A DNA stretch of 20,866 bases from Chara braunii (GCA_003427395.1 BFEA01000024.1:5533012-5553877); one strand, 5' to 3'. Shown: positions 9,028-18,402, counted from the stretch's first letter. The notes: generated from the letters alone by a model not told the origin. Made by a program: numbers and translations.

Positions 9028-10045
9028 AATTTCGCGTATCTCTGCCTAATACATTCTCTCACCCAAGGGTCGAAGTACTCCGAATCCCAAGAGCTCGGCA
9101 TCTTATCATTGCAGTGTGATGGAATCCTCCCATACGCGCCTAATCGGCAGGGGAATTTCCGATGTGATATCGAAAATTCTTATTCGTTTAGGTGCGTGGG
9201 GGAAGAAAAATTCCCGCCTACCCGATGTCGAAGGTGTCAAGTTCGTCAATGGTTGTGAATCGGCTCGTGTGGATACGTGTAGGCTGCGCAAATCAGATCG
9301 CGCTTATACGCATCCCCGCGAGGTATTCGCTTGTTTTTGGACAAGCAGCTACCCAATCATCTAATCACTCCTTGATCCGCACGCACTCGTTTCTAAGTTG
9401 TCAGGCATCGTAGCAACAACGGGGGCTCAAAAAGAATAAACAGCAATGGAAGCAGTAACGACGACTATGCAAAAGTTTCTACTATGCTCATAAGTGTATC
9501 AAAAGGATAAGCAAAGGCAAGGACCAGACAAAAGAAAAGCAAACAGACATAACATCCATTCATCCATTCATTCGACATAACACACTATAAACGAGATCGA
9601 GACCAGTCGCAAAAATGAGTGTGGGCGGAAACCAAACCAAGGTTCCAAAACAAAAGAAAAAGGGCGAATCGCCCTGAGCCGAGATCAAAATTTATATACA
9701 AAAGCAAGGAGGGAGAGAAGACAAAGAAACTTGCAAATCCACGTCCATCAACCTCAGCTCCCTCTCTCTCTCTCTTTCTCCGATGCGGACAGTCCGTCGT
9801 CACGCACCAACCCACGAAGTCGTCACCCCGGTTACTCCTCATGCACCCGTCAGATTCGCCCGCGCCCACAGTCCGTCGTGGCCTGCGTCAACCCCGTGCG
9901 TTCAGCACCAGCTCGTTGGGTCGCCCGACTCCCACTTCAACTCACCTCTTACTTTGCTCGCGAGCCGATCCTCACTGATCGTGCTCCCCGAGCTTCCAAC
10001 AACTGGTTAAGAGAGCTATCTAATCGCGCAACCGGAATTTATAGC
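9028..10045. other. Non-coding region, no gene seen
   Basis: I see no protein or RNA gene. There is a TATATAAA-like box on the minus strand near 9688-9696 and a CT-rich run at 9760-9780. Short open frames here lack any recognisable motif. It may include the outer part of the 5' LTR of the gypsy element and old flanking DNA. Confidence 0.4.
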
Positions 10046-10282
10046 GTGCATGCATGAGTGAAGAACACTGAATTGCAAGGACTTAGAAAGGAGATTAGGA
10101 CAGGGAGCGCGTGCGTTCTGGATAACCAGATCGTGGCGAGGGGGACGTAGCCAGTCTCCACGCATCGATCCGAGCATGCAGGCCGCGGGTTAACTAGGCA
10201 CAGTGAAAGGAGGAAAAGGAAAAGCGGGAAAGACGAAGTTCATGAAGAAAGATATAGTAATAATGGCGCCCGCCCAAAATTA
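10046..10282. repeat. 237-base direct repeat, left copy
   Basis: It matches 12082-12318 over its full length with about ten substitutions and no indels (about 96%). It begins GTGCATGCATGAG and ends CCAAAATTA. The pair flanks a truncated gypsy copy. It contains a purine-rich stretch (10206-10243). It is not a normal LTR pair: no primer site, no polypurine tract beside it and no matching target duplication are visible. Confidence 0.85.
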
Positions 10283-10287
10283 TGGCG
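10283..10287. other. Five-base filler at the repeat/gypsy junction
   Basis: TGGCG lies between the end of the left direct repeat and the start of gypsy homology at 10288. Together with the following TCCG it nearly repeats the TGGCGCCCG found inside the repeat at 10264-10272. This looks like templated filler at a repaired break. Confidence 0.4.
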
Positions 10288-11054
10288 TCCGAGAAGATCG
10301 CCCTCCACGTCCGTCCTCCAAGCCTGGATGATCAGCAACTCCAAGTACTCGATCCAAGCGCGATGCTCTTCGTCCCCTGTCCATGTGAGTCGCACTTTGA
10401 CCAGGCACACCAAAAGATCGACGAAGTGTTCACACCAGAGCCGCCACTGCCTTGGATCGAAGAGGGGGACAGCGAGCGACTCCAGACAGAAAGAGAAGCG
10501 AGGGTGAAGACCAAACTGCGAAAAGGTGGGAAAGAGAGATGGAAGGGTGAAGGTGGAGAGTTGGGAGCGGTTCATTGGGGACACTGGAAGGGGATAAGTT
10601 CTGGAAGCACCACGGCCGGCTCGCGCTGGGACGCTCAAATCCCACCAAGATCAATGTCGTCCGTAGGGACAAGATTGTCCCCGTGGCGTGTGAGCCAGTG
10701 GTTCCACTCCGCTGCCAATTGTTGTCCCCACTCCCTCAGTGACGTCTAGATAGTTGTATGCTGCAGCGGACTGATCGTGCTGATCTCGCCGCTGAAGGCG
10801 ACAACTGTGGACACGTGTCTGATCCCTGGAGCTGACCGCCGATGGACAACTACTGCCTCTGCCAGCACAACCGCTTGGTGACGACCCGCGAATCGGAACT
10901 CGGGTGCTATATATACCCCCGAAGTGCAGAAGAATTGCGCGAGTCGTAGAAGATCCAAATTGAACCGCGGATGATGAACCTGCCGAATCGTTGAGATGTA
11001 GCGTCGTGGCGCTAGCAGATGATCGCCGAGAGCTCGCTCCGTAAGAAAACTCAT
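10288..11054 (-). pseudogene. Second copy of the extra ORF, 5' part only
   Basis: It corresponds to 1488-2255 at about 97% identity. The ATG at 11054-11052 again overlaps the pol stop (11053-11051). The frame is broken by a TAG at 10746-10748 (Arg codon in the first copy), by the shared TGA near 10637 and by a one-base difference near 10600. It is open where the first copy has a stop (10324-10326 is CAG, against TAG at 1524-1526). The copy stops abruptly at 10288, so the acidic C-terminal part is missing. Confidence 0.8.
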
Positions 11055-12083
11055 GGCGATGGTGGCAGGGATGGATTATGGGAAAAGGCGAGAAATGCAG
11101 GGGAGGAAGAAAGCGATGGAGAGTCGTCGTCTTCTTCCCTAGCCAAGGAAGAGGAAGAGGGTGCAGGAGATGGGGAGGAAGGGAGGGGACGCAGGTAAGA
11201 CACGTGGCGAATGATCGGCCACTCCGATCGGGTTCTCGAGACCTCCAGCACGAGGCGCACGGTGCTCACTCCGTTTGGTCAAAGCTCGATCACCCGGAAT
11301 CGCCCGAAGAATCGTGGTGCTATCTTACCTTGGCGAGCACATTTCCTCACCTGCACCAAGTCCCCTAATTTGTACTGGGGCCGTGGACCCGCATTTCCGT
11401 TCCGGGCCTCGTAACTACGGACCTGTCGGCCGTGGGCCAACTCGGTCATTTTCTGGCGCTTTCGGGTCAATCGAGGCAGGGACCTTTCCACCAATTCCAT
11501 GTGTCGCTTGGCCTTGTCGCAAACCGTGGCCCTGGTGGGCCGTCGGTTCAACGAAGATTCGTCCGAGAGGCTTGGTATTAAAATGCAGGCCACGCTATTG
11601 GTCCTTAATTGAAAAGGGCTCAGGCCCGTCAATTCGTGGGGCGCCCCTCGATGGACCGCCAGGATGTCATCTACGATATCGGGTCAGGGCCTGGGGTCCC
11701 ACGCGTCGATATTGCGTCGTAGCGCAGTCTTTATCACCCTATTTGCATTTTCTACCAGCCCGTTAGATTGCGACATATGGGGTGTGGTATTCCGAATAGC
11801 GACGCCGTGTACGACCAAATTCCTCAAGACTTCTTCCCTGAATTCTACCCCAATATCGGTCAGAATTTCCTCCGTGTCCTGGTGCATCCCTAAAAACCGA
11901 TTGACGTATCGCGCAATTTTGGCCGCCTGTCGAGTACGACAGGGATACGCCTCGATCCATTTCAAAAAATGGTCCATGAATACGAGTAGGATTGAATATC
12001 CACAACTATTGGGTCCAGGGGGCACCACAATATCGGTGGTGTCCATGCTAACCCTTTGAAAAAACCGCTCAATTACCGTCGGT
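11051..12083 (-). pseudogene. Second copy of integrase core and C-terminus
   Basis: It corresponds to 2252-3284. From 12083 it reads into the integrase core with the first catalytic Asp ('MDTTDIV'), the second Asp (here followed by Ile instead of Asn) and the Glu in 'LVENAN'. It lacks the in-core stop of the first copy but has a TGA at 11279-11281 where the first copy has CGA. The TGA between core and C-terminal domain is shared by both copies. RT, RNase H and the zinc fingers are absent, so this is a fragment and not a full element. Confidence 0.85.
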
Positions 12084-12318
12084 GCATGCATGAGTGAAGA
12101 ACACAGAAATGCAAGGACTTAGAAAGGAGATTAGGACAGGGAGCGCCTGCGTTCTGGATAACGAGATCGCGGCGAGGGGGACGTAGCCAGTCTCCACGCA
12201 TCGATCCGAGCAAGCAGGCCGCGGGTGAACTAGGCACAGTGAAAGGAGGAAAAGGAAAAGCGGGAAGGACGAAGTTCATGAAGAAAGATACAGTAATAAT
12301 GGCGCCCGACCAAAATTA
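12082..12318. repeat. 237-base direct repeat, right copy
   Basis: Partner of 10046-10282. The boundary with the gypsy fragment is shared over GGT (12081-12083), a short microhomology. After CCAAAATTA the flanking sequence differs from that after the left copy. Confidence 0.85.
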
Positions 12319-12676
12319 CAGTTACACACACGATTAAGGGCGCGGACTAATCAGAGTTCCGTTGCAGCCGCAAAAATGGAGCGCATAAGCAAAAAGCGCT
12401 GCGCGGCAAAAGAAACTCCTAAATTCTAAAATTTCCAAATTCCAAAATTCCTATCTAATGAGGAAAAAACGAAAAGCACGAATTCCGAAAGAAAGTCCGA
12501 AATTCTGAGAGCCATTGGGGTTCGACAAGATTCAAAAAAGGAAAATTCAAAAAGAACGAAGCAAAAATTTCCGCGCGGTTTTCCGCGCCTAAAATCCAAC
12601 AACAGGAAGAGGAATGTCGTCAACCAGAATTATTCGTGTGTTCGCAGCTAGTCCCTTAGTGACCATCCCATAACTT
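12319..12676. other. AT-rich non-coding region
   Basis: No gene is seen. It includes a low-complexity stretch (12416-12480) with repeated AAAATTCC-like words. Confidence 0.4.
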
Positions 12677-13077
12677 TCCGATGCGGAAATCGGATAGGCA
12701 TCACGCGCGAAACTTTATATAAAATCGCGCGGATGCAGGACCTACTCATATCGACTAGCAATGCAACCATACGCAAGCAGTCGCAATGATGGCGTACTAT
12801 GTAGTGTCCATAATCAAGCGGTCCTTCGTGGATCCGAGTACCGCTTATGACACTCAAGTGTCACTCTCGAGATATCGTGAGGGTGTACTCCCTCATGATA
12901 TTGCACGACTGAAGGACTAGTCGTGCGACCTTCGCGCCACCTCCGGCCTTTAGGCTAAGTGTTCCGGTAGGCAAGGCAAATGGGCTCTGCGGGGGGGGAG
13001 ATTCCTTTCATGCAGAGTCTAGGGCCTGGGATATCCTAGACAAGGACCTCGAATCCAGACTCAGGACCAACGTCTGA
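12677..13077. other. Dense run of hairpins, possible structured RNA or LTR leader
   Basis: Successive inverted repeats: 12677-12694 (TCCGAT/ATCGGA), 12704-12731 (CGCGCG), 12817-12845 (AGCGGT/ACCGCT), 12848-12863 (TGACACT/AGTGTCA), 12872-12901 (a 12-bp stem with one G-U), 12903-12926 (GCACGACT/AGTCGTGC), 12985-13017 (CTCTGC/GCAGAG), 13018-13040 (TCTAGG/CCTAGA) and CAGAC/GTCTG ending near 13077. A TATATAAAA box on plus (12716-12724) lies just upstream of most of them, so a plus transcript would start with this structured leader. No known RNA family is recognised, and there is no hammerhead core. Confidence 0.45.
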
Positions 13078-13199
13078 CAAATAAATCTTTAAGAAGTATA
13101 CACCAAAATAGAGGGGGGTTTCTTTCCTTTCTCGATCCCAACCCCAATTAAACCCTTAAGTGCGGGTCCTCTCAGACCACGTGAACACAAAACATAGAA

Positions 13200-13222
13200 A
13201 CATACATATATATATATATATA
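13200..13222. repeat. Short (TA)n tract
   Basis: A run of alternating T and A followed by AAAAGGAGG. It is a simple repeat, and no gene follows it. Confidence 0.8.
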
Positions 13223-13904
13223 AAAGGAGGAATAAATATGTGATGATCATTTCTCACAATCAAAGTGAGACTCCTCACACCCATATATATGTTTGTGATC
13301 GCAGACAGTCAAATCCAAATCCGAACCACAGTACATACCTGCAATCACATCAAAAAGTCAAACAAAAGTCCACGTACTACACGGAGTCAATTTCAATTAA
13401 TCTCTAAACCCATACCCCTTGCTTTAGCCATGCAAGCCCCAACCTCTATCCAACCAACCATAGTTAAATACTCAGGACCTTTGTTAAATAACCATTCAAT
13501 AAAAATATAGGTGAAAACCTTAATAAAACACCAAAATCACCAGGGCTAAAACCTTTTAGGTAGAGTATTGAGGATGAATTGGAGTTGAGTCATAGACTGA
13601 CAAATCGGCAACCGACTTGTTATCAGTGATAACAGAAGGTGATCCTTGTAGGATCAAGCTGAATCTAGCCCTGATTTTGAATCAGACGTTCAAGAGGACC
13701 TGTAACACACGACAGGGTAATCCCCAAGCTAAGTCTATAAGTCCATGGAGATTAATCTTCATATCACAATCTTGATCAAAATCATTTTATTTAACTAAGC
13801 CTGAGTTTACCTCTAAGCAAGTGTCAAACGAAAGGTAGACCCTGATAGAATCTTCTCGATACAGAGTGAATTTTTCAGAATCGTCACCTATCAAAATATA
13901 ATCT
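13223..13904. other. Non-coding region with hairpins at 13601-13656
   Basis: No gene is seen. Three adjacent hairpins lie at 13601-13619 (CAAATCGG/CCGACTTG, one mismatch), 13619-13633 (GTTATCA/TGATAAC around one base) and 13640-13656 (TGATCC/GGATCA). The surrounding sequence is AT-rich and probably repeat DNA. Confidence 0.4.
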
Positions 13905-14480
13905 AACTCCTTTAAACTAAGAAAATTTCGGCAGCGCTTCGCGTAGGAAAAATGTCTTTCCAAAATTTATAATAACTCAAATATGAAAACAAAAACCAAA
14001 CTTTAAATCTGGAAAGCCAAATTTTGTCTAACTCCCTGAATTAGTAAAAATTTGAGCAGAACTTCCTTTAGAAAGGTGGACTTCCTAAATTTATACTAAG
14101 TCAGATATGAACTCAGAAACAAGACTTGAGTTCAACTAAGACAAAATTTAACTAACTCCTTAGATTTGTAAAAATTTCGGCAACGCTTCCCGTAGAGAAA
14201 TGGTTATTCCAAAATTTATACAGAGCTAAGTTCATAATCTAAAATTGACTTTGACTTCTCAAGGTTTAGTTTTGTCTAACTCCCTGAATTAGCAAAAATT
14301 TGGGCATCACTCCCTTTAGAAAAAGAGGTTTGTCAGATTTTTACTAAGTTAGAAAGTCAGAAAAATCAGACCCTGAGAAAGACAAAATATGACTAACTCC
14401 TTGTTTTTTTCGAAATTTCGGCAGCTCTTCCCGTAGAGAAAGTGACTTACCAAGATTTATACAAGACCAAGTCGAAATAA
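13905..14480. repeat. Degenerate tandem array, about 120-base unit, five units
   Basis: A core like AAAATTTCGGCAGCGCTTC, followed by a GTAGAGAAA-like word, CCAAAATTTATAC and then TAACTCC before the next unit, recurs at about 13922, 14046, 14170, 14294 and 14411. Spacing is about 118-124 bases. Units alternate between a 'TTCGGCA' and a 'TTGRGCA' form, as if the array grew in pairs. Words of this type occur in LTRs of some plant gypsy elements as I remember them, which I could not check. Confidence 0.7.
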
Positions 14481-14762
14481 AAGATCACATAAAATGCAAA
14501 AATTGACCTAAGTAAAAAAACTTAGCCCAAAAAATGCAGGAATTGAAACTTACTTCTATGACTCTAGCACGTAGCGAGCAACTAAAGACTACCTATCAAA
14601 CTGAACTCAGACTAAGTAGTAGTCGCACTCAGTCTCATGCAGACCAAACCACAAAGGTAAGTACCGTTACCATCCCAAAGTCAACCTTGTCAAACAACAG
14701 TTCGTAATCTTTCAATGATTTATGCCCTTATACCCAGCTTACAAAAAGCATAAAGCTAGGTC
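14481..14762. other. AT-rich non-coding region
   Basis: No gene or clear structure is seen. Confidence 0.4.
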
Positions 14763-15470
14763 ACCCAAACTTATGGGAACCTGCCTAGCTCAGCCAGAAT
14801 ATACACAAACAGAGGGCACAACAATTTTTCTCTTCTTTGGGCATATGCCTACGCCTCCCTAGTTCGCCTTGAACTGTTTAAGTATCCAAATTATATATAT
14901 TTGTTTGCCCTTAGTCTTATAAGGTAGCATATGACTGAACCGATCAACTTGGTTCGAGGTCCAGCCTGCCCCTTCTTACCACAGATTTATTCTAAATTAA
15001 TACTCTTTTCAGTTATGATAAGCTATAGTCAGACCATCTAAACGTATAAAAAAATGTCTGACTAGCCTGTTCATAAGTAATATAATATAAAATATAAACA
15101 AGTTTTACCTTATGATTCTAGCATGTGCGTGGCTTCAGACCAGACCTCCCAACTTATGGGAACCTGTCCGATCTGTCGCCAAAATCATCCCTCAGAATGA
15201 AACAAAGAGGGTCAGAGTCACCCAAACTTATGGAAAAATGCTCAACCCTTATTCAAAAACTAAATAAGCATATAAAAAAACCCAAATAAAAAAAGGTGAC
15301 CAAGCCACCAAACTTATGGAAAAATGTTTGGTCCCTAAAAAATACAATCACATTCAGCCCTCGCAAGTCAAAGCAACCAGACCACCCAAACTTATCGGAA
15401 CATTTCTGATCCTTCAGGCAATCCAAAATAAACATAGCACTGGGCCCTCCAAACTTATGGAGACTCTCCC
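14763..15470. repeat. Dispersed CCAAACTTATGG motif family
   Basis: The word CCCAAACTTATGG, often followed by GAACCTG and a variable TCNGATCC-like tail, occurs near 14763, 15146, 15219, 15306, 15382 and 15446. The last five are 64-87 bases apart. Read on minus, the units give a repeated His-Lys-Phe-Gly-Gly peptide in a 95-codon frame, but that frame follows from the repeat and I do not call it a gene. Confidence 0.65.
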
Positions 15471-15960
15471 AGCCTTTGGTTGACCCAATCAAACATGCAA
15501 TACTGCCTTCCTCCCACCTTTCCCCAAGATGCAATCCCATAATCTGCGTTCAGTCAAATCAACAAAACTGAGACTGCATTTTGCACAATCATTCCTTTAG
15601 TTAAGTTTAATTTGTCCTGAAAGTCAAACAGAAAAGTCAAAGTAGGGATGCATACAATATACTCAGTCAAAACATAACAAGGAGCGCAATTAAGGGTTAT
15701 AACAGGGTTTATAGAAGGAGAGCAATGGTTACCTTTCAATTTTTTGCCTCCAGAACTCCTCCTGAGTTTCGGCAGAGCTCCCACAATCGGTGGGCTGACT
15801 CCCCACAGAGTCTTATTGCGGTCCGACGGGTTGCAATCCCACATGCCTCCTTCCTCTCAGAACCACAGACTAGACTTAGAGTAAGAAGGATAGAAAGAGG
15901 GGTTTCAGACTCTCGAGATACAGGAGAGGGACAACTCAACTCTCAGGAGAGGGCCTTGCA
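15471..15960. other. Non-coding region, no gene seen
   Basis: Short open frames on both strands lack recognisable motifs. Probably the continuation of the repeat region on the left. Confidence 0.4.
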
Positions 15961-16300
15961 ACCTTCATTCGCCTGAGGGCCCTGTAATGGCGGTCAGAAT
16001 GCGCAACAAGAACAGTCGAACCGTAGTCGAATTGTCCGTTGTTGACTAGGCGGCGGCTCTTCCATTTTGCAGCAAGGACCCTTGTCCTTCAACGGCTCAG
16101 CCATTCCGCCACTTCGTGACAAAAAAATGCACAGACCACAGCTTTAGACAAGGCTGTGATCAAAAGAAAGAAAGCACAACCTTCTTTCTAACACCCCACA
16201 TTATGACCACAACGCAGTCCGACTGGCTACGTAGTGTGCAGAGCATACACACATATCGGTCGTGCCGCTCTTACCGAACTTCGATAAGTATCCAACCCCG
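15961..16300 (-). rRNA. Divergent 28S-type rRNA fragment (roughly position 1640-1800 of LSU)
   Basis: Read on minus from 16300, the sequence follows the order of eukaryotic LSU rRNA. A TATCGAA/GTTCGG part comes first, then ACGTAGCCAGTCGGACTGCG (LSU has ACGTAACTGAATGTGGAGACG-like sequence), a 'CTTTCTTTTGATCACAGCC' segment (LSU TTATCTTTTCT..TTAACAGC), then GGCTGAGCCG with GGGTCC and TGGAAGAGC at 16050-16105, and ACCGCCATTACAGGGCCCTCAGG at the end (LSU ACCGCA..CAGGTCTCCAAGG). Similarity is by eye and the sequence is clearly diverged, with extra bases. The match may extend to about 16420. It could be a pseudogene or a very derived rRNA piece. Not plastid or mitochondrial in type, as far as I can tell. 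Confidence 0.5.
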
Positions 16301-17892
16301 GGCTGGACTCATGTCACTCTGGCCCGATAGGATGGGCAACTCACCAACTAACAAGTAACCCGACACTTCCCAGCCAGTCTGCAATTGCTTTGACCCACAC
16401 AACAGGTCGTGCGCTGACCAGTAAATAAGCCTACAGTCATACAGTTGGGCTTCCACGCGACAAGTCGGACTACGTACAAATCAGCAGGTAAGCCTTTCGA
16501 CCTCGCAGCTAACTTCACGCCCTTTCCGGTTGTTGCTCTACTCCATGTACGAAAAACGAAAACGAACCTCCTCCTAGTATATAGCTAGGTACATTGCGCG
16601 TTTCCCCATGCACAACTTGCAACCTCACAGCCTCCGATTCGTTTCACAAAATCTTAGTCCGAGTTTACCATCCTACACGCCGAATCCTAACATCCCTATT
16701 TAGCACGTTACTTCGTCCGTTTCTGATAAGAAACGATGACATCGACTTTCCTTCCCTACCATCTTAAGCTTTCTATCCTGATGGAACCCCCTCCTCGACT
16801 ATGGGGGTATGCACTATCCTTCTTAAAGCGTACAGGATCGGGCGCTATGCACAACACAAGCATCTCAGCCCGCCCGTTTCCAGGTGAGTACTCCCTCTCT
16901 CTCTCCCTCTCTTTCTCCGACTGACCTCTCCGCCCTTGTAATCCTTCTCGACTGAATGCACATGGCCAGGAACCCGCCCGGGTGCATCCCCCTCTCCCTT
17001 TCGTGCAGCTTATAGAAGTTGTATAACCAATCCACTCACCTTCTGTCCGTTCTGGACCTACCACCGGATGCGCGTTACCTGGAAACCCCGATATCGCCAT
17101 TCCCTCGCTTAATTCTGTGAAGGATCGACTAAACAGGCTATCAGTAACTGCGCCCGACTAGTCTTCCGCCATGGCTTGGCGCAGCTGCCATCTTATCTAA
17201 CTCACTTCCTACTAACCTAGCGCCAAAACTGACTTCGCCATTGCACTCACCCTACCACAAAACTCCCGCAACATGTCTTTCCTTGGCCTATTTCACGATG
17301 AATTGGTTGATCTTCGAGTTTACCTGCTCCCTCCATAGCCATCTCCGAGAACCTTCACGCAACGACTTTCCCCTCCTAACTCTAGATCTACTAACCTTCT
17401 TTCGAAACTGACTACAGATTTGAAGTCCCAGACCCCGAAAACACTCACTTAGTTATTTTCCCTGCTATTAGGAGACGCCCGTTCGTTCACTCTTCTAGCG
17501 TTGTCACCTTCGTCATTCACCATCTCTTTTCTCACACGTTTCTTCTCCTACTAACTCATATTTTGCCAACGTACTAATTAATCTAACCTCATAATCGTGC
17601 TCGTCCGGGGTCAAAATCCCAAAATCGGCTCTTTTCCTTCTCAAAACCGCTCCCTAACGACCGCGCTCCGTGTTTTGCCCACTCCACCCCGCCCGTGTTT
17701 TTTTTTTCTTCGCCATCTCCGCACGCACCCGGCGCGATTTTCAGGTTGGATTCGCTCCCACTTTGCCTGCTTGCTGCCTCCGCTCTCCTCCCTTCTCACT
17801 CAGCATTAGCATCCGCCGTGTCCTAGTCTCCGGTCGTCGCCTCTCGCTTCCCTCACTCAACCCGTCAGTGCCTCAGTGCGGCAGTCCCCGCA
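16301..17892. other. Non-coding region between rRNA-like pieces
   Basis: No gene that I can support. Pyrimidine-rich stretches occur (16892-16920, 17690-17712). There is a 5' splice-like CAGGTGAGT at 16880-16888, but no supported exon. Weak, unproven resemblance to other parts of LSU domain II on minus was seen around 17160-17300. Confidence 0.35.
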
Positions 17893-18165
17893 GTTGCTCC
17901 AGCCAGCCTGAGGGAGATTTGAGGGAGGATCCGCCTTTAGGCAGTTCGATTAGCCTTTCGTCCCTATGCTCCAATTGCATTCCTAGCCTTAACGCGTTGT
18001 CCTATGGCCTTGCTTCAGCGCCAGCTCAACAGCCCTAGCTATACCGAAATTCCACCCACAACCATTACACCAGTATAGCAGCGTGCCCTCACCAGCGTTT
18101 CCTCTGGCGACCCGCTCAGGCGCTATTTTGCTGGCCTTCGGGCCCTCAGGAGGCAAGCCCTCATG
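17893..18165 (-). rRNA. Divergent 28S-type rRNA fragment (roughly position 920-1130 of LSU)
   Basis: On minus from 18165, GGGCCCGAAGG and CCTGAGCGGG are followed by CGCCAGAGGAAACGCTGGTG (LSU GCCAGAGGAAACTCTGGTG), keeping the GAAA tetraloop hairpin with one mismatch. Next comes GGAATTTCGGTATAG (LSU ..AATTTGGGTATAG), then about 72 extra bases, then ATAGGGACGAAAGGCTAATCGAAC (LSU TATAGGGGCGAAAGACTAATCGAAC) in two parts, and CTCCCTCAGGCTGGCTGGAG (LSU TTCCCTCAGGATAGCTGG). These are among the most conserved words of LSU rRNA, so homology is well supported. The usually near-invariant CTAGTAGCTGGTT that should follow AATCGAAC is altered, which argues for a pseudogene. Confidence 0.65.
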
Positions 18166-18180
18166 CAGATAGCCAGTCGT

Positions 18181-18314
18181 AGGGTTAGGGGTACGGCCAG
18201 TGGCAAGCCTAAAGCGTGGGCCTAGACGAGACGGCCCCGATGCAGATCTTGAGGTAAATAGCAAGGTACTTAAGTGAGAACTTTAAAGACCGAAGTGGAG
18301 GGGAGTCCCATGGG
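18181..18314 (+). rRNA. Inverted 28S-type rRNA fragment (roughly position 1480-1610 of LSU)
   Basis: On plus, GGCCAGTGGCAAGCCTA and GACGGCC lead into GATGCAGATCTTG, then GGTAAATAGCAAGG and GTGAGAACTTTAAAGACCG with AAGTGGAG, and CCCATG. This matches the LSU run around TGCAGATCTTGGTGGTAGTAGC and TGAGAACTTTGAAGACTGAAG at about 75-80% by eye. The strand is opposite to that of the pieces on both sides, and its place in LSU is several hundred bases later than theirs. Confidence 0.65.
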
Positions 18315-18402
18315 CATACTCACACCCGTCGGCTCATATGCACGTCTGAGCTCCTCGGTCCATGTCTCGAGACGGGCAAGATAGAGCGTTTTCGCCGGCA
18401 TC
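18312..18402 (-). rRNA. Divergent 28S-type rRNA fragment (roughly position 780-870 of LSU)
   Basis: On minus from 18402, GATGCCGGCGAAAACG leads into GCCCGTCTCGAGACATGG, then ACCGAGGAGCTCAGACGTG and CGACGGGTGTGAGT. LSU has GACCCGTCTTGAAACACGG and ACCAAGGAGTCTAACGTG-like sequence followed by a GGGTGTAAAACCC-like helix. The order and spacing agree, and the sequence is diverged. It would precede the 17893-18165 piece in LSU, with the inverted piece standing between them. Confidence 0.6.

Noticed and set aside
10046-12318. The 237-base repeats as LTRs of a small retrotransposon
   Set aside because: No shared TG/CA ends in both copies, no primer site or polypurine tract next to them, and flanks show no target duplication.
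13610-13760. Weak resemblance of the plus strand to LSU rRNA domain V (GATAAC and AGCT words)
   Set aside because: Only short words agree and spacing drifts. The part with hairpins explains much of it. I do not call it rRNA without a model hit.
13905-14480. CRISPR-like array
   Set aside because: Units are long, diverged and continuous without unique spacers, and the context is eukaryotic.
15253-15540. Minus-strand 95-codon frame with repeated HKFGG
   Set aside because: The peptide repeat is a by-product of the CCAAACTTATGG motif family.
16010-16115. tRNA-like A and B boxes on minus (TGGCTGAGCC and GGTTCGACTG)
   Set aside because: The boxes are too far apart, no cloverleaf forms, and the rRNA-like reading explains the first box better.
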